A program made the position numbers and the translations under genes. Below, piece after piece: positions 24,915 to 34,775 of a stretch of DNA of 64,000 nucleotides. Positions within the stretch are counted from its first letter, which is position 1. Every line of letters starts with the position of its first letter. The notes under the pieces are model-generated. The model was not told the origin of the DNA. It was given only the letters and a program-made list of their open reading frames with translations, and made no database searches. The stretch is from Sporosarcina sp. ACRSL. GTDB lineage: Bacteria > Bacillota > Bacilli > Bacillales_A > Planococcaceae. The stretch is from positions 62,001 through 126,000 of the forward strand of contig NZ_JAKRNT010000001.1 of the NCBI RefSeq assembly GCF_022346605.1. Reading direction: 5' to 3'.

Positions 24915-27776
24915 ATGGGTAACAACCAACCTAACAAATATCGTAAATTCATCGTCGGTGCAGCTTCTGCAGCATTGGTCGCATCAGCAGTCGCACCAGT
25001 AGCGAGCGCAGCACAGTTTTCCGATGTTAATGAAGGAAACTCACACGCACCAGCAATCAACGCATTAGTAGAAGCAGGAGTTATCAACGGTTATCCTGAC
25101 GGTACATTCAAACCGAATAAAACATTGACTCGCTCTGACGTTGTTAAAATGATGGGTAAATGGCTTGTGTCACTAGGCTATGAAGTTCCAACAGATTACA
25201 AGACAAACCCACGCTTCACAGATCACACGTCTAAAACAAATGACGAACTCCTTAAATACTCTGCATTGGTAAAAGACAATGGCGTATTTAACGGTTATCC
25301 AGATGGCTCACTCGGAGCAGGACTCGATATTACACGTGAAAACATGGCGATCGTTCTTGTAAGAGCATATGATGCTATCAATAAAACTGATCTAGTAACT
25401 CTAGTAAAAGAACAAGAATTTGATAAAGACGTAACAGACCGTGCAACAGCAAAAGCTGAAGCTCGTCCATACATCGATGTACTTGACTACTACGATATTA
25501 CGAATCCAGTTGCACCACAATTCAACCCTAAAAACACAACAACACGTGCGCAGTTCGCTTCATTCCTCTACAAAACTTCTAACGTAGAAGTAGGAGAAGT
25601 AGAAGACAAAGAAGCACCTAAACTAGTGTACACTGGCGAAAAAACACTTAACGTCGCATACGGCGCAGAATTCACAGTTCCAACTGTAACTGCAACTGAC
25701 AACGTTGACGAAAAAGTCGAAGTCACTACAGTTATCACAAACGAAGCTGGCGAAAGACTAACTGCGATCGACACTAAAGAATATGGCACATACAAAATTA
25801 CTTACAGCGCTGTTGACGCAGCAGGAAACAACGCTGAGGAATTAGTACTTACAGTAGTAGTTGCAGAACCTACTAACCTTGAAGTTGCTTCCGTAGCAGG
25901 AATTAACGCAACACAAGTTGAGGTGAAATTCAATCTACCAGTAGACAAAGCAACTTTGTTTGAAGATGGAAACAGCGGAGCGTTCAAATCGAATGTCGTC
26001 AAGCTAACTTCTCTTGACGGTGTTAACCCTGGTGCTCTTACGGGCGAATTGTCGAATGACGGTAAAACATTGACAATTACTGCGAAAAACGTACTTTCTA
26101 AACGTTATGATGTAGTAATTGACGGTTTAAAATCATACAATGGTAAAAATATCGTGAAGTATGAAGAAATGGTTACAATTGCAGAAGATAAAACTGCACC
26201 AACAGTTGTAAAAACAGATAGAGTTTCTGCTAGCACGTTCAAAGTCACTTTCTCTGAACCTCTTAAATCTCTAGGAAATGTTAGCTATAAACTAACGAAC
26301 GGTACGGCTGTTGCGGCTTCTAATAAAGGTGTTACACACAACTTTAGAGCAGGGGCTAAAGAAGTCACTTTCACTCTAGGTTCAGACGTTGCAGCTAACC
26401 AAGATGTAATTGCTACATTCATTGGTACACAAGACCAAGCTGGCAACTTGATTTCACCTAACCCGACAACAGTTACTTTCCAAAAAGGCGACAAAGATGG
26501 AGTGAAACCAGCAGTAACGTCTGTTACTCAAACTGGCGCAAAATCTTTTGCTATCAAATTCACTGAGGAATTGCAAACAGCTCCGGCTGTAACAATCGGC
26601 GGTTCAGCAGCTTCTAATGTTGAAAAAGATGCGAACGATCCAACTGTTTACAACGTAACTACATCAGCTGTTCTTGACGATGCGAAAACTGTCGTAATTA
26701 GCGGTTATGTAGACCTTAGCGGTGAAACAGGAGAAACTGTTAGCAGAGTAGTTAGCTTTGTAAAAGATATTAACGCTCCTAAAGTTGCATCCAGTGCAGT
26801 TGTTGCAGACGAAACTAACGGAAAAGAATATCTTGAAATTACATTCGATAAGAATGTTGTTCTAGGCAATGCTCCTACAGTAGACGGTGTAGGATCGTAT
26901 GTTAAAGACTTTGTAACTACACGAGTAACTGCTGATAGTCTGTCTGCTACTCCGGTTAGCTACAAAAACGCTTCAAATAAAAAAGTCGTACGTGTTGAGC
27001 TTGATACGTTCCTTGGTACTACATTTGATGTACAAGGTGCAACGTATACTCTTGACTTGACATTTGCGAATGTTGCAAGTGAATCAGGAGTTACTGCTGA
27101 TACAGCTAAAGTAACATTTACACGTGGACAAGACGTTACACCTGCAAGCGATGCAATCGTTGAAGTAGAATCTGTAGTACAGGATGAAGAAGATAACAAT
27201 AAAGTATATGTAACATTCGATAAAGCAGTTGACGGAGCATCTGCTACTACAGTTTCTAATTATCGAATTGATGGTGCAGTAGTTGAATCTGTTGAGTTAA
27301 ATCCTGTATCTAATGACAAGCAAGTTGCAGTTCTTACTCTACAACAAGATTCCAATAACTTCACAGGAACACGCAACATCAACATTGCGAACGTGAAAGC
27401 ATTAGGTTCAACTAAAGCAATGGAGCCTTTCTTCGCAAACACTGTATCTCTTAAAGAAAATGTTGCACCAAAAGTAACATCTGCTAAATTAGTAGGAACA
27501 GATCAAGTTATTGTTACTTTCAGTGAAGCAGTTACTGCAACTGAAGGAACAGGTGACTTTGAACTACTAATTGGTGGATCTACAGTTGCAACTAAATCAG
27601 TTGTGACAACTCCTAATGCATCAGGTGTTACTACTGTAACATTCACATTGGGCGCAGATCTTTCAAATGCTGATTTGGAAAAAGTGTTGGAGTTGAAAGC
27701 AAAAAGCACTCTAACTATTGAAGATGCTGCTGGAAATAATCTTGCAGTTCCTGCAAACATCACTATTTCTAGATAA
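24915..27776 (+). CDS. S-layer protein with SLH domains and Ig-like repeats
   Basis: A 953-residue exported protein. A signal peptide (about residues 1-31, ending VASA) is followed by three SLH-type modules (about 33-80, 95-150, 175-224; the first two with the NGYPDG motif), which bind pyruvylated secondary cell wall polymer. An Ig-like domain (about 232-315) and several SbsA-like Ig repeats recurring as VTFS/ITFDK/VTFDKAV make the outer body. Codon use is very biased (GCA, ACA, GTA, CTT, AAC) and unlike the neighbours, as in a highly expressed protein. The ribosome binding site is GAGGAGGAAAT. It resembles surface-layer proteins of Sporosarcina and Lysinibacillus in design. Confidence 0.9.
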   Translation: MGNNQPNKYRKFIVGAASAALVASAVAPVASAAQFSDVNEGNSHAPAINALVEAGVINGYPDGTFKPNKTLTRSDVVKMMGKWLVSLGYEVPTDYKTNPRFTDHTSKTNDELLKYSALVKDNGVFNGYPDGSLGAGLDITRENMAIVLVRAYDAINKTDLVTLVKEQEFDKDVTDRATAKAEARPYIDVLDYYDITNPVAPQFNPKNTTTRAQFASFLYKTSNVEVGEVEDKEAPKLVYTGEKTLNVAYGAEFTVPTVTATDNVDEKVEVTTVITNEAGERLTAIDTKEYGTYKITYSAVDAAGNNAEELVLTVVVAEPTNLEVASVAGINATQVEVKFNLPVDKATLFEDGNSGAFKSNVVKLTSLDGVNPGALTGELSNDGKTLTITAKNVLSKRYDVVIDGLKSYNGKNIVKYEEMVTIAEDKTAPTVVKTDRVSASTFKVTFSEPLKSLGNVSYKLTNGTAVAASNKGVTHNFRAGAKEVTFTLGSDVAANQDVIATFIGTQDQAGNLISPNPTTVTFQKGDKDGVKPAVTSVTQTGAKSFAIKFTEELQTAPAVTIGGSAASNVEKDANDPTVYNVTTSAVLDDAKTVVISGYVDLSGETGETVSRVVSFVKDINAPKVASSAVVADETNGKEYLEITFDKNVVLGNAPTVDGVGSYVKDFVTTRVTADSLSATPVSYKNASNKKVVRVELDTFLGTTFDVQGATYTLDLTFANVASESGVTADTAKVTFTRGQDVTPASDAIVEVESVVQDEEDNNKVYVTFDKAVDGASATTVSNYRIDGAVVESVELNPVSNDKQVAVLTLQQDSNNFTGTRNINIANVKALGSTKAMEPFFANTVSLKENVAPKVTSAKLVGTDQVIVTFSEAVTATEGTGDFELLIGGSTVATKSVVTTPNASGVTTVTFTLGADLSNADLEKVLELKAKSTLTIEDAAGNNLAVPANITISR

Positions 27777-27791
27777 TAGTGAAGTAAGTTT

Positions 27792-27819
27792 AACCCCTTG
27801 GCCAAAGCCAAGGGGTTTT
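27792..27819 (+). terminator. Terminator of the S-layer gene
   Basis: Perfect 11-bp arms AACCCCTTGGC and GCCAAGGGGTT with a four-base loop, ending in T. Confidence 0.88.
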
Positions 27820-27857
27820 CCTGTATACTTAACTAAAAAGCGAAAGGACTGATCCCC

Positions 27858-28649
27858 ATCAAAATAGGTCTAATCGGTAAAGGTAATCTCGGTACATATC
27901 TCCTTCAAAAAATAAACAAAGAACAACTCCTACCAAACACTAGCATCATCGCTATTTTGGATGAAAGAGAAAAAGCTAGAGTCGAGCTGCCTGCAATTGC
28001 AGCCGAATACGAGTGTTTGGCTTTTCATGACATCCAATCATTCTTACAATCTGACATCGATATCGTAGTCGAATGCTCCAATATCGAAACGGCCAAAACG
28101 TATGCATTTGACGTCATCCAAGAGAAGGATTTGATGGTCATTAGCATTGGCGCGTTTGCCGATCTATCCTTTGCAACTCAATTAACGCAAGCTGCTCAAG
28201 AAAGCAGACACCGCATTTACTTGCCATCCGGTGCGATTGGCGGCTTAGATGCGTTGAAGGCAGCTGCACTAGATGGGGGATTGGAGTCTGTCACTCTAAC
28301 GACTAGAAAGCCAGCTCATTCATTAACCGCAGAAGAAATGACTGCGGAGCAAACGCTGTTTGAAGGCTCAGCCCGTGACGCAATTGAACAATTCCCGAAA
28401 AACGCAAATGTTGCCATTGTTTTGTCGTTGGCTGGTATGGGTGTTGAGAAAACGAACGTCCAAATTATCGCCGATCCAGCCGTTACGCAAAACATCCATC
28501 ATATTGAAGCGAAAGGTGCTTTCGGTGAATTTGAGATGACAATAAAAAACAACCCGTCTCCGGACAATCCGAAGACGAGCCATATAACGGGTGCTAGCAT
28601 TTTAGCTGCGCTTGCAAATAGTAAGAGTGCAGTGGTAGTAGGTTCATAG
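27858..28649 (+). CDS. L-aspartate dehydrogenase-like protein, apparently starting at ATC
   Basis: The 263-residue product has an N-terminal Rossmann motif GLIGKGNLG starting at residue 4, a central IVVECSN, and the C-terminal NNPSPDNPKTS loop typical of L-aspartate dehydrogenase (NadX-like), which oxidises aspartate to iminoaspartate for NAD synthesis or amino acid breakdown. In the place where homologs have ATG-AAA-ATA-GGT, the sequence reads ATC-AAA-ATA-GGT at 27858, nine bases behind AAAGGA. The only other near-start upstream is CTG 27849, too close to the ribosome binding site. The first ordinary start, TTG 27957, would delete the nucleotide-binding motif. Confidence 0.75.
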   Translation: MKIGLIGKGNLGTYLLQKINKEQLLPNTSIIAILDEREKARVELPAIAAEYECLAFHDIQSFLQSDIDIVVECSNIETAKTYAFDVIQEKDLMVISIGAFADLSFATQLTQAAQESRHRIYLPSGAIGGLDALKAAALDGGLESVTLTTRKPAHSLTAEEMTAEQTLFEGSARDAIEQFPKNANVAIVLSLAGMGVEKTNVQIIADPAVTQNIHHIEAKGAFGEFEMTIKNNPSPDNPKTSHITGASILAALANSKSAVVVGS

Positions 28650-29462
28650 CCTAATACCCCTGTACTCTCTCTTTGCGGGATTGCAATAGGGATCTGGAGT
28701 TCCCGCGGATTCTGCAAGTTTCATTAAATAATAGCATTCCTCGCGTGCCATATGATCGGCCATCAGTGGAGTGAAAACTCCTAGATTCTCTTTATTCAGA
28801 CCCATTTCCTCAAGTTCACCTAAAAACGTTTTGAAGATCGTCATTTCCAAGTAAACATCGTTATGGAATTTATCCAGTGCGGGGAATTTTGTTACATTTG
28901 TCCGCAAAAAACCTGCCAGTTCAATGGCCTTCAAGTAAAACGCTTCCCAATCCTTCACAAACTTCCTGCTTTTCTTTTTCAATTGTTTTTCCACGCGGTC
29001 CATATTTGCGTCAATCGCCCCGGCATGACCGGCGGCATCTAACAGCCATAATAGATCATGGTGAAGGGGATGGACTAGGGGAGGGGACTCTCCTTTTTCC
29101 AAGAAGGAAAGAATCCGAATTGCTTCCTCTACTTCATTGACCATGTGATTCACGAATGGGGGAGGTAATGATATTTTAATGTTGCCTACTAACTGCTCCT
29201 TAAGAATCGCCAACTTAAATTCCCGAATCGCTTCACTTTCTGTTTTTGACAGACTGGCCAATGATAGCCATTCTTCTTGATTCAACGATTGTTTAGAACG
29301 ATCCAATAATGTATCGAACCGATCTCTGAAAGCCGCGGCGGTGTCAATGAAGGCCGTTTGTCCGGGCGCTAATGAATCGTGAATGAATCGGCTATGATCG
29401 CCTAATATTTGCAACCAGAATTGCAGTTCTTCCGAAGCCTCTTGCTGAAACGATTTAACCAA
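28644..29462 (-). CDS. DUF2935 domain protein
   Basis: A 272-residue all-helical protein made of two similar halves, each with the DUF2935 pattern (EELQFWLQILGDHSRFI near the start; DHMAREECYYLMKLAES near the end), which recalls ferritin-like four-helix bundles with His and Glu residues that could bind a metal. Start TTG 29462 lies seven bases after AGGAGG; an ATG at 29492 precedes that site. It converges on the aspartate dehydrogenase gene and the two stop codons overlap by six bases. Function unknown. Confidence 0.8.
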   Translation of the reverse strand: MVKSFQQEASEELQFWLQILGDHSRFIHDSLAPGQTAFIDTAAAFRDRFDTLLDRSKQSLNQEEWLSLASLSKTESEAIREFKLAILKEQLVGNIKISLPPPFVNHMVNEVEEAIRILSFLEKGESPPLVHPLHHDLLWLLDAAGHAGAIDANMDRVEKQLKKKSRKFVKDWEAFYLKAIELAGFLRTNVTKFPALDKFHNDVYLEMTIFKTFLGELEEMGLNKENLGVFTPLMADHMAREECYYLMKLAESAGTPDPYCNPAKREYRGIRL

Positions 29463-29636
29463 AGCTCCACCTCCTGGTTTACTACTTACCATCCTATGAG
29501 GAGGATTGCTATTTTAGAATGTACAATAAAAATATCCAAGGTATTCCACTTCGCAGTTGACTATGATTAAATAGTAATAGGTCCTACTATTCAAAATAAT
29601 AGTAAAAAGTCAGTGCGTGCCGGAGGGGGAAACAGG

Positions 29637-30545
29637 ATGAAACAGGTAGTTGAACAAGTAACGGATGATCATGTCGTAAAAGCGTTAGAGAAGAATCTTG
29701 CCATCATTCGGTATGATTTGGATCATAAAATTGTATATGTGAATGAAATTTTTGCGAATGCCATGGGCTATTCGAAAGAAGAAATGCTCGGTGTACGTCA
29801 TGAAGATCTTTGTTTCAAAGAATATGTCAATAGTATCGAGTACGACAAGTTTTGGCGGGAGCTGCTTCGGGGCATTAGCCAATTTGGGAAGATTGAAATG
29901 AAAGATAAGAACGGCGAAAAAGTTTGGCTTGAGGCAACATACATGCCCGTTTTTAGTCATGACGGCAGAAAGGTTATCAGCATTTCTAAAGTCGCTTCAA
30001 ACATTACGAAACGGCAAACACTGATTACTTCTGTTGTAAAAGAGTTGAGGCAAATGGCGGAAGGATTGACGGAGCGCGCCGATATCGGAATTGAACGTAG
30101 CAAAGAATTATTAGTGATCATTGAAGATATTGCGGCAATTTCTCATGACAATACAAAAACATTAGGGAATTTACAAGTTCATGCGGAGAGCATCCAGCAT
30201 ATCGTCAAGACCATTCGGGAAATAGCGGCGCAAACGAATTTGCTTGCCTTAAATGCAGCGATTGAAGCCGCACGGGCAGGGGAGCACGGAAGAGGCTTTG
30301 ACGTCGTTGCGAAAGAGGTCCGTAAACTATCTGCGAATGTGGAAAAATCCATCGTGGAAGTGCGGGAAGGGGTCGAAGCGATTACAACCGAAATTAAAAA
30401 CATTTCCAAAGGCACGACGTTAGCCCAAGAAAATGTGGACCGTTGCCAGCAGCGGATCGAAGTAGCAATGGAAGATTTTCTCGCCATCGCTTCATCGGCG
30501 GCCGAGTTGGACAATCAATCGAAAAAAGTTTCGAGTATCGTGTAA
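29637..30545 (+). CDS. Soluble chemoreceptor-like protein: PAS domain plus methyl-accepting signalling domain
   Basis: The 302-residue protein has no membrane segment. A PAS domain covers about residues 15-125 ([19 protein letters not shown]; a [17 protein letters not shown] strand), followed by a helical signalling domain with the conserved hairpin tip [27 protein letters not shown], which binds CheA and CheW. It is therefore probably a cytoplasmic sensor of redox or a ligand in the chemotaxis system. ATG 29637 follows GGAGGGGG; GTG 29613 is too early. The methylation helices are short, as in other small soluble receptors. Confidence 0.85.
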   Translation: MKQVVEQVTDDHVVKALEKNLAIIRYDLDHKIVYVNEIFANAMGYSKEEMLGVRHEDLCFKEYVNSIEYDKFWRELLRGISQFGKIEMKDKNGEKVWLEATYMPVFSHDGRKVISISKVASNITKRQTLITSVVKELRQMAEGLTERADIGIERSKELLVIIEDIAAISHDNTKTLGNLQVHAESIQHIVKTIREIAAQTNLLALNAAIEAARAGEHGRGFDVVAKEVRKLSANVEKSIVEVREGVEAITTEIKNISKGTTLAQENVDRCQQRIEVAMEDFLAIASSAAELDNQSKKVSSIV

Positions 30546-30554
30546 AGAATGAAG

Positions 30555-30594
30555 ACAGGTGGGGGAGATGTGCATTGCAATCTCCTCCACCTGT
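30555..30594. terminator. Long hairpin between convergent genes
   Basis: A 15-bp stem with one mismatch (30555-30569 and 30580-30594) and a ten-base loop. It has no T run, so termination is uncertain. Confidence 0.45.
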
Positions 30595-30623
30595 TGTGCT
30601 TACCGCATATATTGAGAACCTCT

Positions 30624-31460
30624 TCATAGATTCCCTGCACTAAATGTATCTCCTTCGTCTAGATTGCCCGCCTCAAAACCTCGATAAAACCAAGCCTTCC
30701 TCTGTTCGGACGTGCCATGTGTGAAGCTTTCAGGCACGACATAGCCACGAGCTCTTTTTTGAATCGTATCGTCTCCAACGGCGCTCGCTGCATTCAGTGC
30801 TTCTTCCAAATCACCTTTTTCTAAGACACCCATCCCTTGCGCATGATGCGCCCATACGCCTGCAAGATAATCCGCTTGCAATTCAAGTCGTACGGAGTAT
30901 TTATTATATTCTTCTTCACTTACCTGCCTCCTTATTCTTGCCATTTCCTCGGTAGTGCCTAATAGCTTTTGTACATGGTGGCCGACTTCGTGGGCAATGA
31001 CGTAGGCCATCGCGAAGTCGCCAGGTGCCTTGAATTGTGTTTGCAGTTCATCATAAAAACTTAAATCGATATACAATCTCTCGTCAGCGGGGCAATAAAA
31101 CGGCCCAACCGCGGCCCCTGCCATCCCGCAAGCTGATTGAACGCTTCCTGAATAGAGAACGAGAATGGGCTCCCGATACACCATGCCTTCCTGTTCGAAG
31201 ATTTCTTTCCATACCTCTTCCGTATCTGCTAAAACGACTGAAACAAATTCAGCGAGTTCTTTGTCCTGTTCCGTTTCCACATATTCGGTATTGGCAGGAG
31301 ACGTCGAAAGATTGGATAGGATATCACCTGGGTCGCCGCCGAGAAACATGACAAGGAGCACGATGACGATACCCCCGAGACCACCGCCAACGAGTGTTTT
31401 TCCTCCCATGCCTCTTCGATCTTCGACGTTCCTGCTGCCTCTTCTTCCTTTCCATTCCAT
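30624..31460 (-). CDS. ypfJ: YpfJ-family neutral zinc metallopeptidase
   Basis: A 278-residue membrane-anchored protein. The N-terminus is basic, followed by one Gly-rich transmembrane helix (about 22-41), so the rest is outside. The zinc-binding HEVGHH lies at 157-162, with LQADYLAGVWAHHA as the third ligand region, as in the YpfJ family (PF04228). FYCPADERLYID is also conserved. ATG 31460 follows GGAGGAGG. Substrate unknown. Confidence 0.88.
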   Translation of the reverse strand: MEWKGRRGSRNVEDRRGMGGKTLVGGGLGGIVIVLLVMFLGGDPGDILSNLSTSPANTEYVETEQDKELAEFVSVVLADTEEVWKEIFEQEGMVYREPILVLYSGSVQSACGMAGAAVGPFYCPADERLYIDLSFYDELQTQFKAPGDFAMAYVIAHEVGHHVQKLLGTTEEMARIRRQVSEEEYNKYSVRLELQADYLAGVWAHHAQGMGVLEKGDLEEALNAASAVGDDTIQKRARGYVVPESFTHGTSEQRKAWFYRGFEAGNLDEGDTFSAGNL

Positions 31461-31544
31461 GAGAATGCCTCCTCCAGCTCGTCTTGTCGATTCAATTGAT
31501 ATACCTATGCAATACCCTTATTTATCGATTTATAGGCCGACATA

Positions 31545-31582
31545 GAAAAAGATATCGAAAACCATTTCGGTATTCGATATCC
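31545..31582 (-). terminator. Terminator of the YusW-like lipoprotein gene
   Basis: Perfect 9-bp arms GATATCGAA and TTCGATATC (31551-31559 and 31573-31581) followed on the minus strand by TTTTTC. Confidence 0.8.
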
Positions 31583-31587
31583 ATTCG

Positions 31588-32010
31588 TTATTTGGAGAAC
31601 ATAATTTCCTTGGGGTCATGACCCTTGAATGTGATTTCAAGGCGCATCATTTTATAATCTTTAACTTCAAATGCCTCGGCGGTGCTTTTAATCAATTCCG
31701 TTTCGTCAGCTTCCGGGTCAGGCGCCATTTTATCAAACGCTTCCCTTATTTTTTCGAGTGCCTTTTTACCGTGCAACGCGATTCCTTGCTTTTTATTCAA
31801 ATATTCCGCTTCAGATCTTTCCTTCTTTTCCGTGAAGCTGGCTTTCAGCGCCTCATTTTCTCCCTTCGTATCGATCGTTACGGTAAATGAAGTGATGCCA
31901 TATGTATCGACGATGTCGCTTGCTTCGGATTTTGGGACAAGATTTTGGTTACTACATCCACTGACGATAATGAAACAACATACGATTAAGAACGAAGTCC
32001 AATGCTTCAT
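31588..32010 (-). CDS. YusW-like lipoprotein
   Basis: A 140-residue lipoprotein: a hydrophobic leader ends in the lipobox VSGC (Cys19). The mature part resembles YusW-like proteins (PF14039), with a beta strand ITSFTVTID and a final region (DYKMMRLEITFKGHD). Such proteins are of unknown function and sit on the outer face of the membrane. The ATG follows AAAGGATGA at some distance. It is a single-gene unit with its own terminator. The 288-bp gap upstream holds no further gene. Confidence 0.75.
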   Translation of the reverse strand: MKHWTSFLIVCCFIIVSGCSNQNLVPKSEASDIVDTYGITSFTVTIDTKGENEALKASFTEKKERSEAEYLNKKQGIALHGKKALEKIREAFDKMAPDPEADETELIKSTAEAFEVKDYKMMRLEITFKGHDPKEIMFSK

Positions 32011-32204
32011 ATCCGATCATTCATCCTTTCGCTTCCACTATTTCTAACATAACCGGCAATCTGTTCATCTATACGATGTTCGGATAAAGTGAAACTAATA
32101 TTCGCGTGCATCGTTGACAGTGTAGGATATTTACGACAAAGACAAATTGCGGTTTACTTCATCCAGTCAGTCGAATGATGAATATTCCGAAAAAATACAT
32201 ACTA

Positions 32205-32233
32205 TTGATATATTACTTTAGTGTGTATATAGT
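32205..32233 (+). promoter_or_regulatory. SigmaA promoter of the ABC exporter operon
   Basis: TTGATA (32205-32210) and TATAGT (32228-32233) are 17 bp apart, about 65 bp upstream of the first permease gene. Confidence 0.7.
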
Positions 32234-32298
32234 AGAAATTGGAATATTATTTTGAAATAAAAGAAAATATTAAGAAGTAATCTAAAGGGGAAGCTGGG

Positions 32299-33537
32299 AT
32301 GAATCGAAATTATTTAAAGCATGAATTTTTAATTACGGCAAGAAGCAGGCGTACGATTCCATTTGTTTTCTTCGTGACGGTATTATTGTTTAGCTACTGT
32401 TTAATTTTATGGCCGTTTGCCAATACGAAGGAAGCGTTTAATAAAAAGGAGACAGAAGAGTATTTAGCTTACTTGGAAGACCAGCAAAAACTATGGGAAA
32501 GTATCGGGAATACCGGCCTTGTTTATCCTTGGCATAGCTTTTCCTATGATCGTCAGGTAGGTTCACCCGTTTATGCGACGAATGACCATAATTATGATTT
32601 GTTTTCTGGAATGTTGCAGTCTTTTGAGGATCGAAACTTTGCACGCTTGCTCAAATTAAGAACATTTTATTTGCAATATAATCCAGGTGAATATTTAGAG
32701 GATCGGTATTTATTTCAGACCGTGCCATTTCCTGAAAAGGATAGGCAGCATGCCTATTACCAAACGATGATCAAGTATGAGGATTATCTCAATAAGGATC
32801 ATCCCATCACATTCGGTTTGATGTATGAGAAAACGGGGTTGCAAACATTACAGAATTTCCTGCAGAACTACGGGGTTTACTTCCTGTTATTTTGCGTCAT
32901 TTATTTTAGTAGTGATGTTCTTTCAAGGGATCGAAAATATCAGGCGGTCCTCCAAGGCTTACCATTATCTTGGTATCGCCAACTGAATTTAAAATCACTG
33001 TCGGCATTTCTTTATTCAATGGCGTTCATTCTTAGCGTTATCGTTGTCGGAGTACTTGTCATGACGATTCAGTTTGGGTTCGGGTATTTCGATTTGAACG
33101 TTCCGATTATGATTAAGCAACAAACATTTACACTCGAGGAATATAGTGTCACTTCACTAGCAACCTATTTAGGAAAGACGCTTGTTGTCGTACCGTTGTT
33201 AGTCATGCTTTTTGTCAGGTTGAATGTCGTCCTAAGCTTACTTTTTAAAAATGAATGGATTGTCTTATTTATTAGCAGTTTGATACTGTTCTCAGAACGA
33301 CTTTATTATGCGCGCTCTACGCAAGAATTGTTCGGCAAGGACATCAGCCTGTTCCCACAGACTTATTTTGACTTTGGGAAAATAGTTGATGGGGAAAAGA
33401 ATTTTTTATTGAACACGGAAACGATAACCTATGCAAAAGGCGTCCTTGTACTACTTATTACGTACTTCATCATTGAAGTCATCCTGTTTATCGTTTCTCA
33501 TGTTATTAATAAACGCCGATTCTATCAAGCAAGTTAA
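32299..33537 (+). CDS. ABC-2-type transporter permease
   Basis: A 412-residue membrane protein. One transmembrane segment near the N-terminus (about 20-41) is followed by a polar, Tyr-rich extracytoplasmic region of about 145 residues and then by about five or six membrane segments between residues 188 and 405. This resembles NatB/bacitracin-exporter-like ABC-2 permeases. It shares its layout with the next gene, and the two probably form a heterodimeric channel with the ATPase at 34776. The cargo is unknown. Confidence 0.75.
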   Translation: MNRNYLKHEFLITARSRRTIPFVFFVTVLLFSYCLILWPFANTKEAFNKKETEEYLAYLEDQQKLWESIGNTGLVYPWHSFSYDRQVGSPVYATNDHNYDLFSGMLQSFEDRNFARLLKLRTFYLQYNPGEYLEDRYLFQTVPFPEKDRQHAYYQTMIKYEDYLNKDHPITFGLMYEKTGLQTLQNFLQNYGVYFLLFCVIYFSSDVLSRDRKYQAVLQGLPLSWYRQLNLKSLSAFLYSMAFILSVIVVGVLVMTIQFGFGYFDLNVPIMIKQQTFTLEEYSVTSLATYLGKTLVVVPLLVMLFVRLNVVLSLLFKNEWIVLFISSLILFSERLYYARSTQELFGKDISLFPQTYFDFGKIVDGEKNFLLNTETITYAKGVLVLLITYFIIEVILFIVSHVINKRRFYQAS

Positions 33538-33564
33538 AAGCTGGAAAGGAGGAAGTTTACAATC

Positions 33565-34758
33565 ATGTTTTGGAAATATTTAATATTTGAAACGAAGTTA
33601 TTACTATTAAATAAGAAAAATTGGTTGTTAGGTGTTGCATTGATTCTCTTTTTCCCGCTTTATTACTCTCATTACAGTAAATTGGATATGGTTGACTTAA
33701 GGGAAGAGAAGAATGAGGAAGCAGAGAATTTCCCTAAGATTCTTGACAAGTTTCCAGGTTCTGTTTGGCAAACCGAAGAGGGAAAAGAAATTCGTAGCAA
33801 TTTAATACAACAATCTTCATTGCTTAATATGCAAAGGCTTTACTTACGAAATGAAGAACAAGGAATCTTTCATGGTTTTTTTGGTGCAGGACCTAACTTG
33901 CATAAGTTTTTTGATGCTGGACTTCAGCTAAATGAATTGCGTCTTGAGTTGCATCGACGAGGGAATAAAGGGATACAAAAGGAGTATATTGTTCCAATTG
34001 AGGAAATCCAAAAAGAAAATGCACTCTATCGGTATCACCTAGAGCATGAACTTTCCCTCATCCAAGATCAATTTAAAGCTAGTAATTACATACCGGTGGC
34101 ATTGCGCCAAATAAGTGGTGTCATGTTTTGCCTGCTCGTATTATTTGCGGGAAGCAGCATGCTATTAAATGATCAACAGCATCCTTCTGTCGTGAATGGG
34201 TTTCCCATTTCGTTCATGCAAAAAGCAGCTAGTAAAGTAGGGGTTCATTTCGTACAAATTATGCTCTTCCTATCTGCAAGTATTTTAATAGGCAGTTATT
34301 ATGTATCGAGAAAAACCGGGTGGGGAGACTTTAGAACTCCTGTACTCATATATCAGGACGCGGATTTTATCGCAATATCCATGTTGCGCTATTTATTTCT
34401 CATGTTCGTCGCGTTTGGCTTGATTGCACTTTTGCTTTTATTTACTTTCCTGTTACTTAATCTCGTAACGAAAAACTTGTACGCAGCAATTGTCATATTG
34501 CTATTTATATTGCTGTCCCCACAACTTCTTCTAGCTGTGGGAGTGGAGACAAATTGGCTATATCCACTGGAATTCATTGATATCGGCGCAGTTTTAAGTG
34601 GGGAAACGGCTAAGGAATTCGGGATTGAAAAACTTGATTTCAAGCATGCGTATAGTTGGCTTGTCGTCCTTAATTTGATTGTCATCTTCGTCTTATATGG
34701 AAGAAATAAGCTAATTCATATTCAGAAAGTAGAGACAGTACCAATACAATCTAGTTGA
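33565..34758 (+). CDS. ABC-2-type transporter permease (paralog of the preceding gene)
   Basis: A 397-residue membrane protein with the same design as its neighbour: an N-terminal membrane segment (about 15-35), a long charged outer loop (about 45-180) and five or six C-terminal membrane segments. AAAGGAGGAAG precedes the ATG. The stop codon overlaps the upstream in-frame start of the ATPase gene. It most likely pairs with the first permease. Confidence 0.75.
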   Translation: MFWKYLIFETKLLLLNKKNWLLGVALILFFPLYYSHYSKLDMVDLREEKNEEAENFPKILDKFPGSVWQTEEGKEIRSNLIQQSSLLNMQRLYLRNEEQGIFHGFFGAGPNLHKFFDAGLQLNELRLELHRRGNKGIQKEYIVPIEEIQKENALYRYHLEHELSLIQDQFKASNYIPVALRQISGVMFCLLVLFAGSSMLLNDQQHPSVVNGFPISFMQKAASKVGVHFVQIMLFLSASILIGSYYVSRKTGWGDFRTPVLIYQDADFIAISMLRYLFLMFVAFGLIALLLLFTFLLLNLVTKNLYAAIVILLFILLSPQLLLAVGVETNWLYPLEFIDIGAVLSGETAKEFGIEKLDFKHAYSWLVVLNLIVIFVLYGRNKLIHIQKVETVPIQSS

Positions 34759-34775
34759 AAGGATGTGGAAAGATC

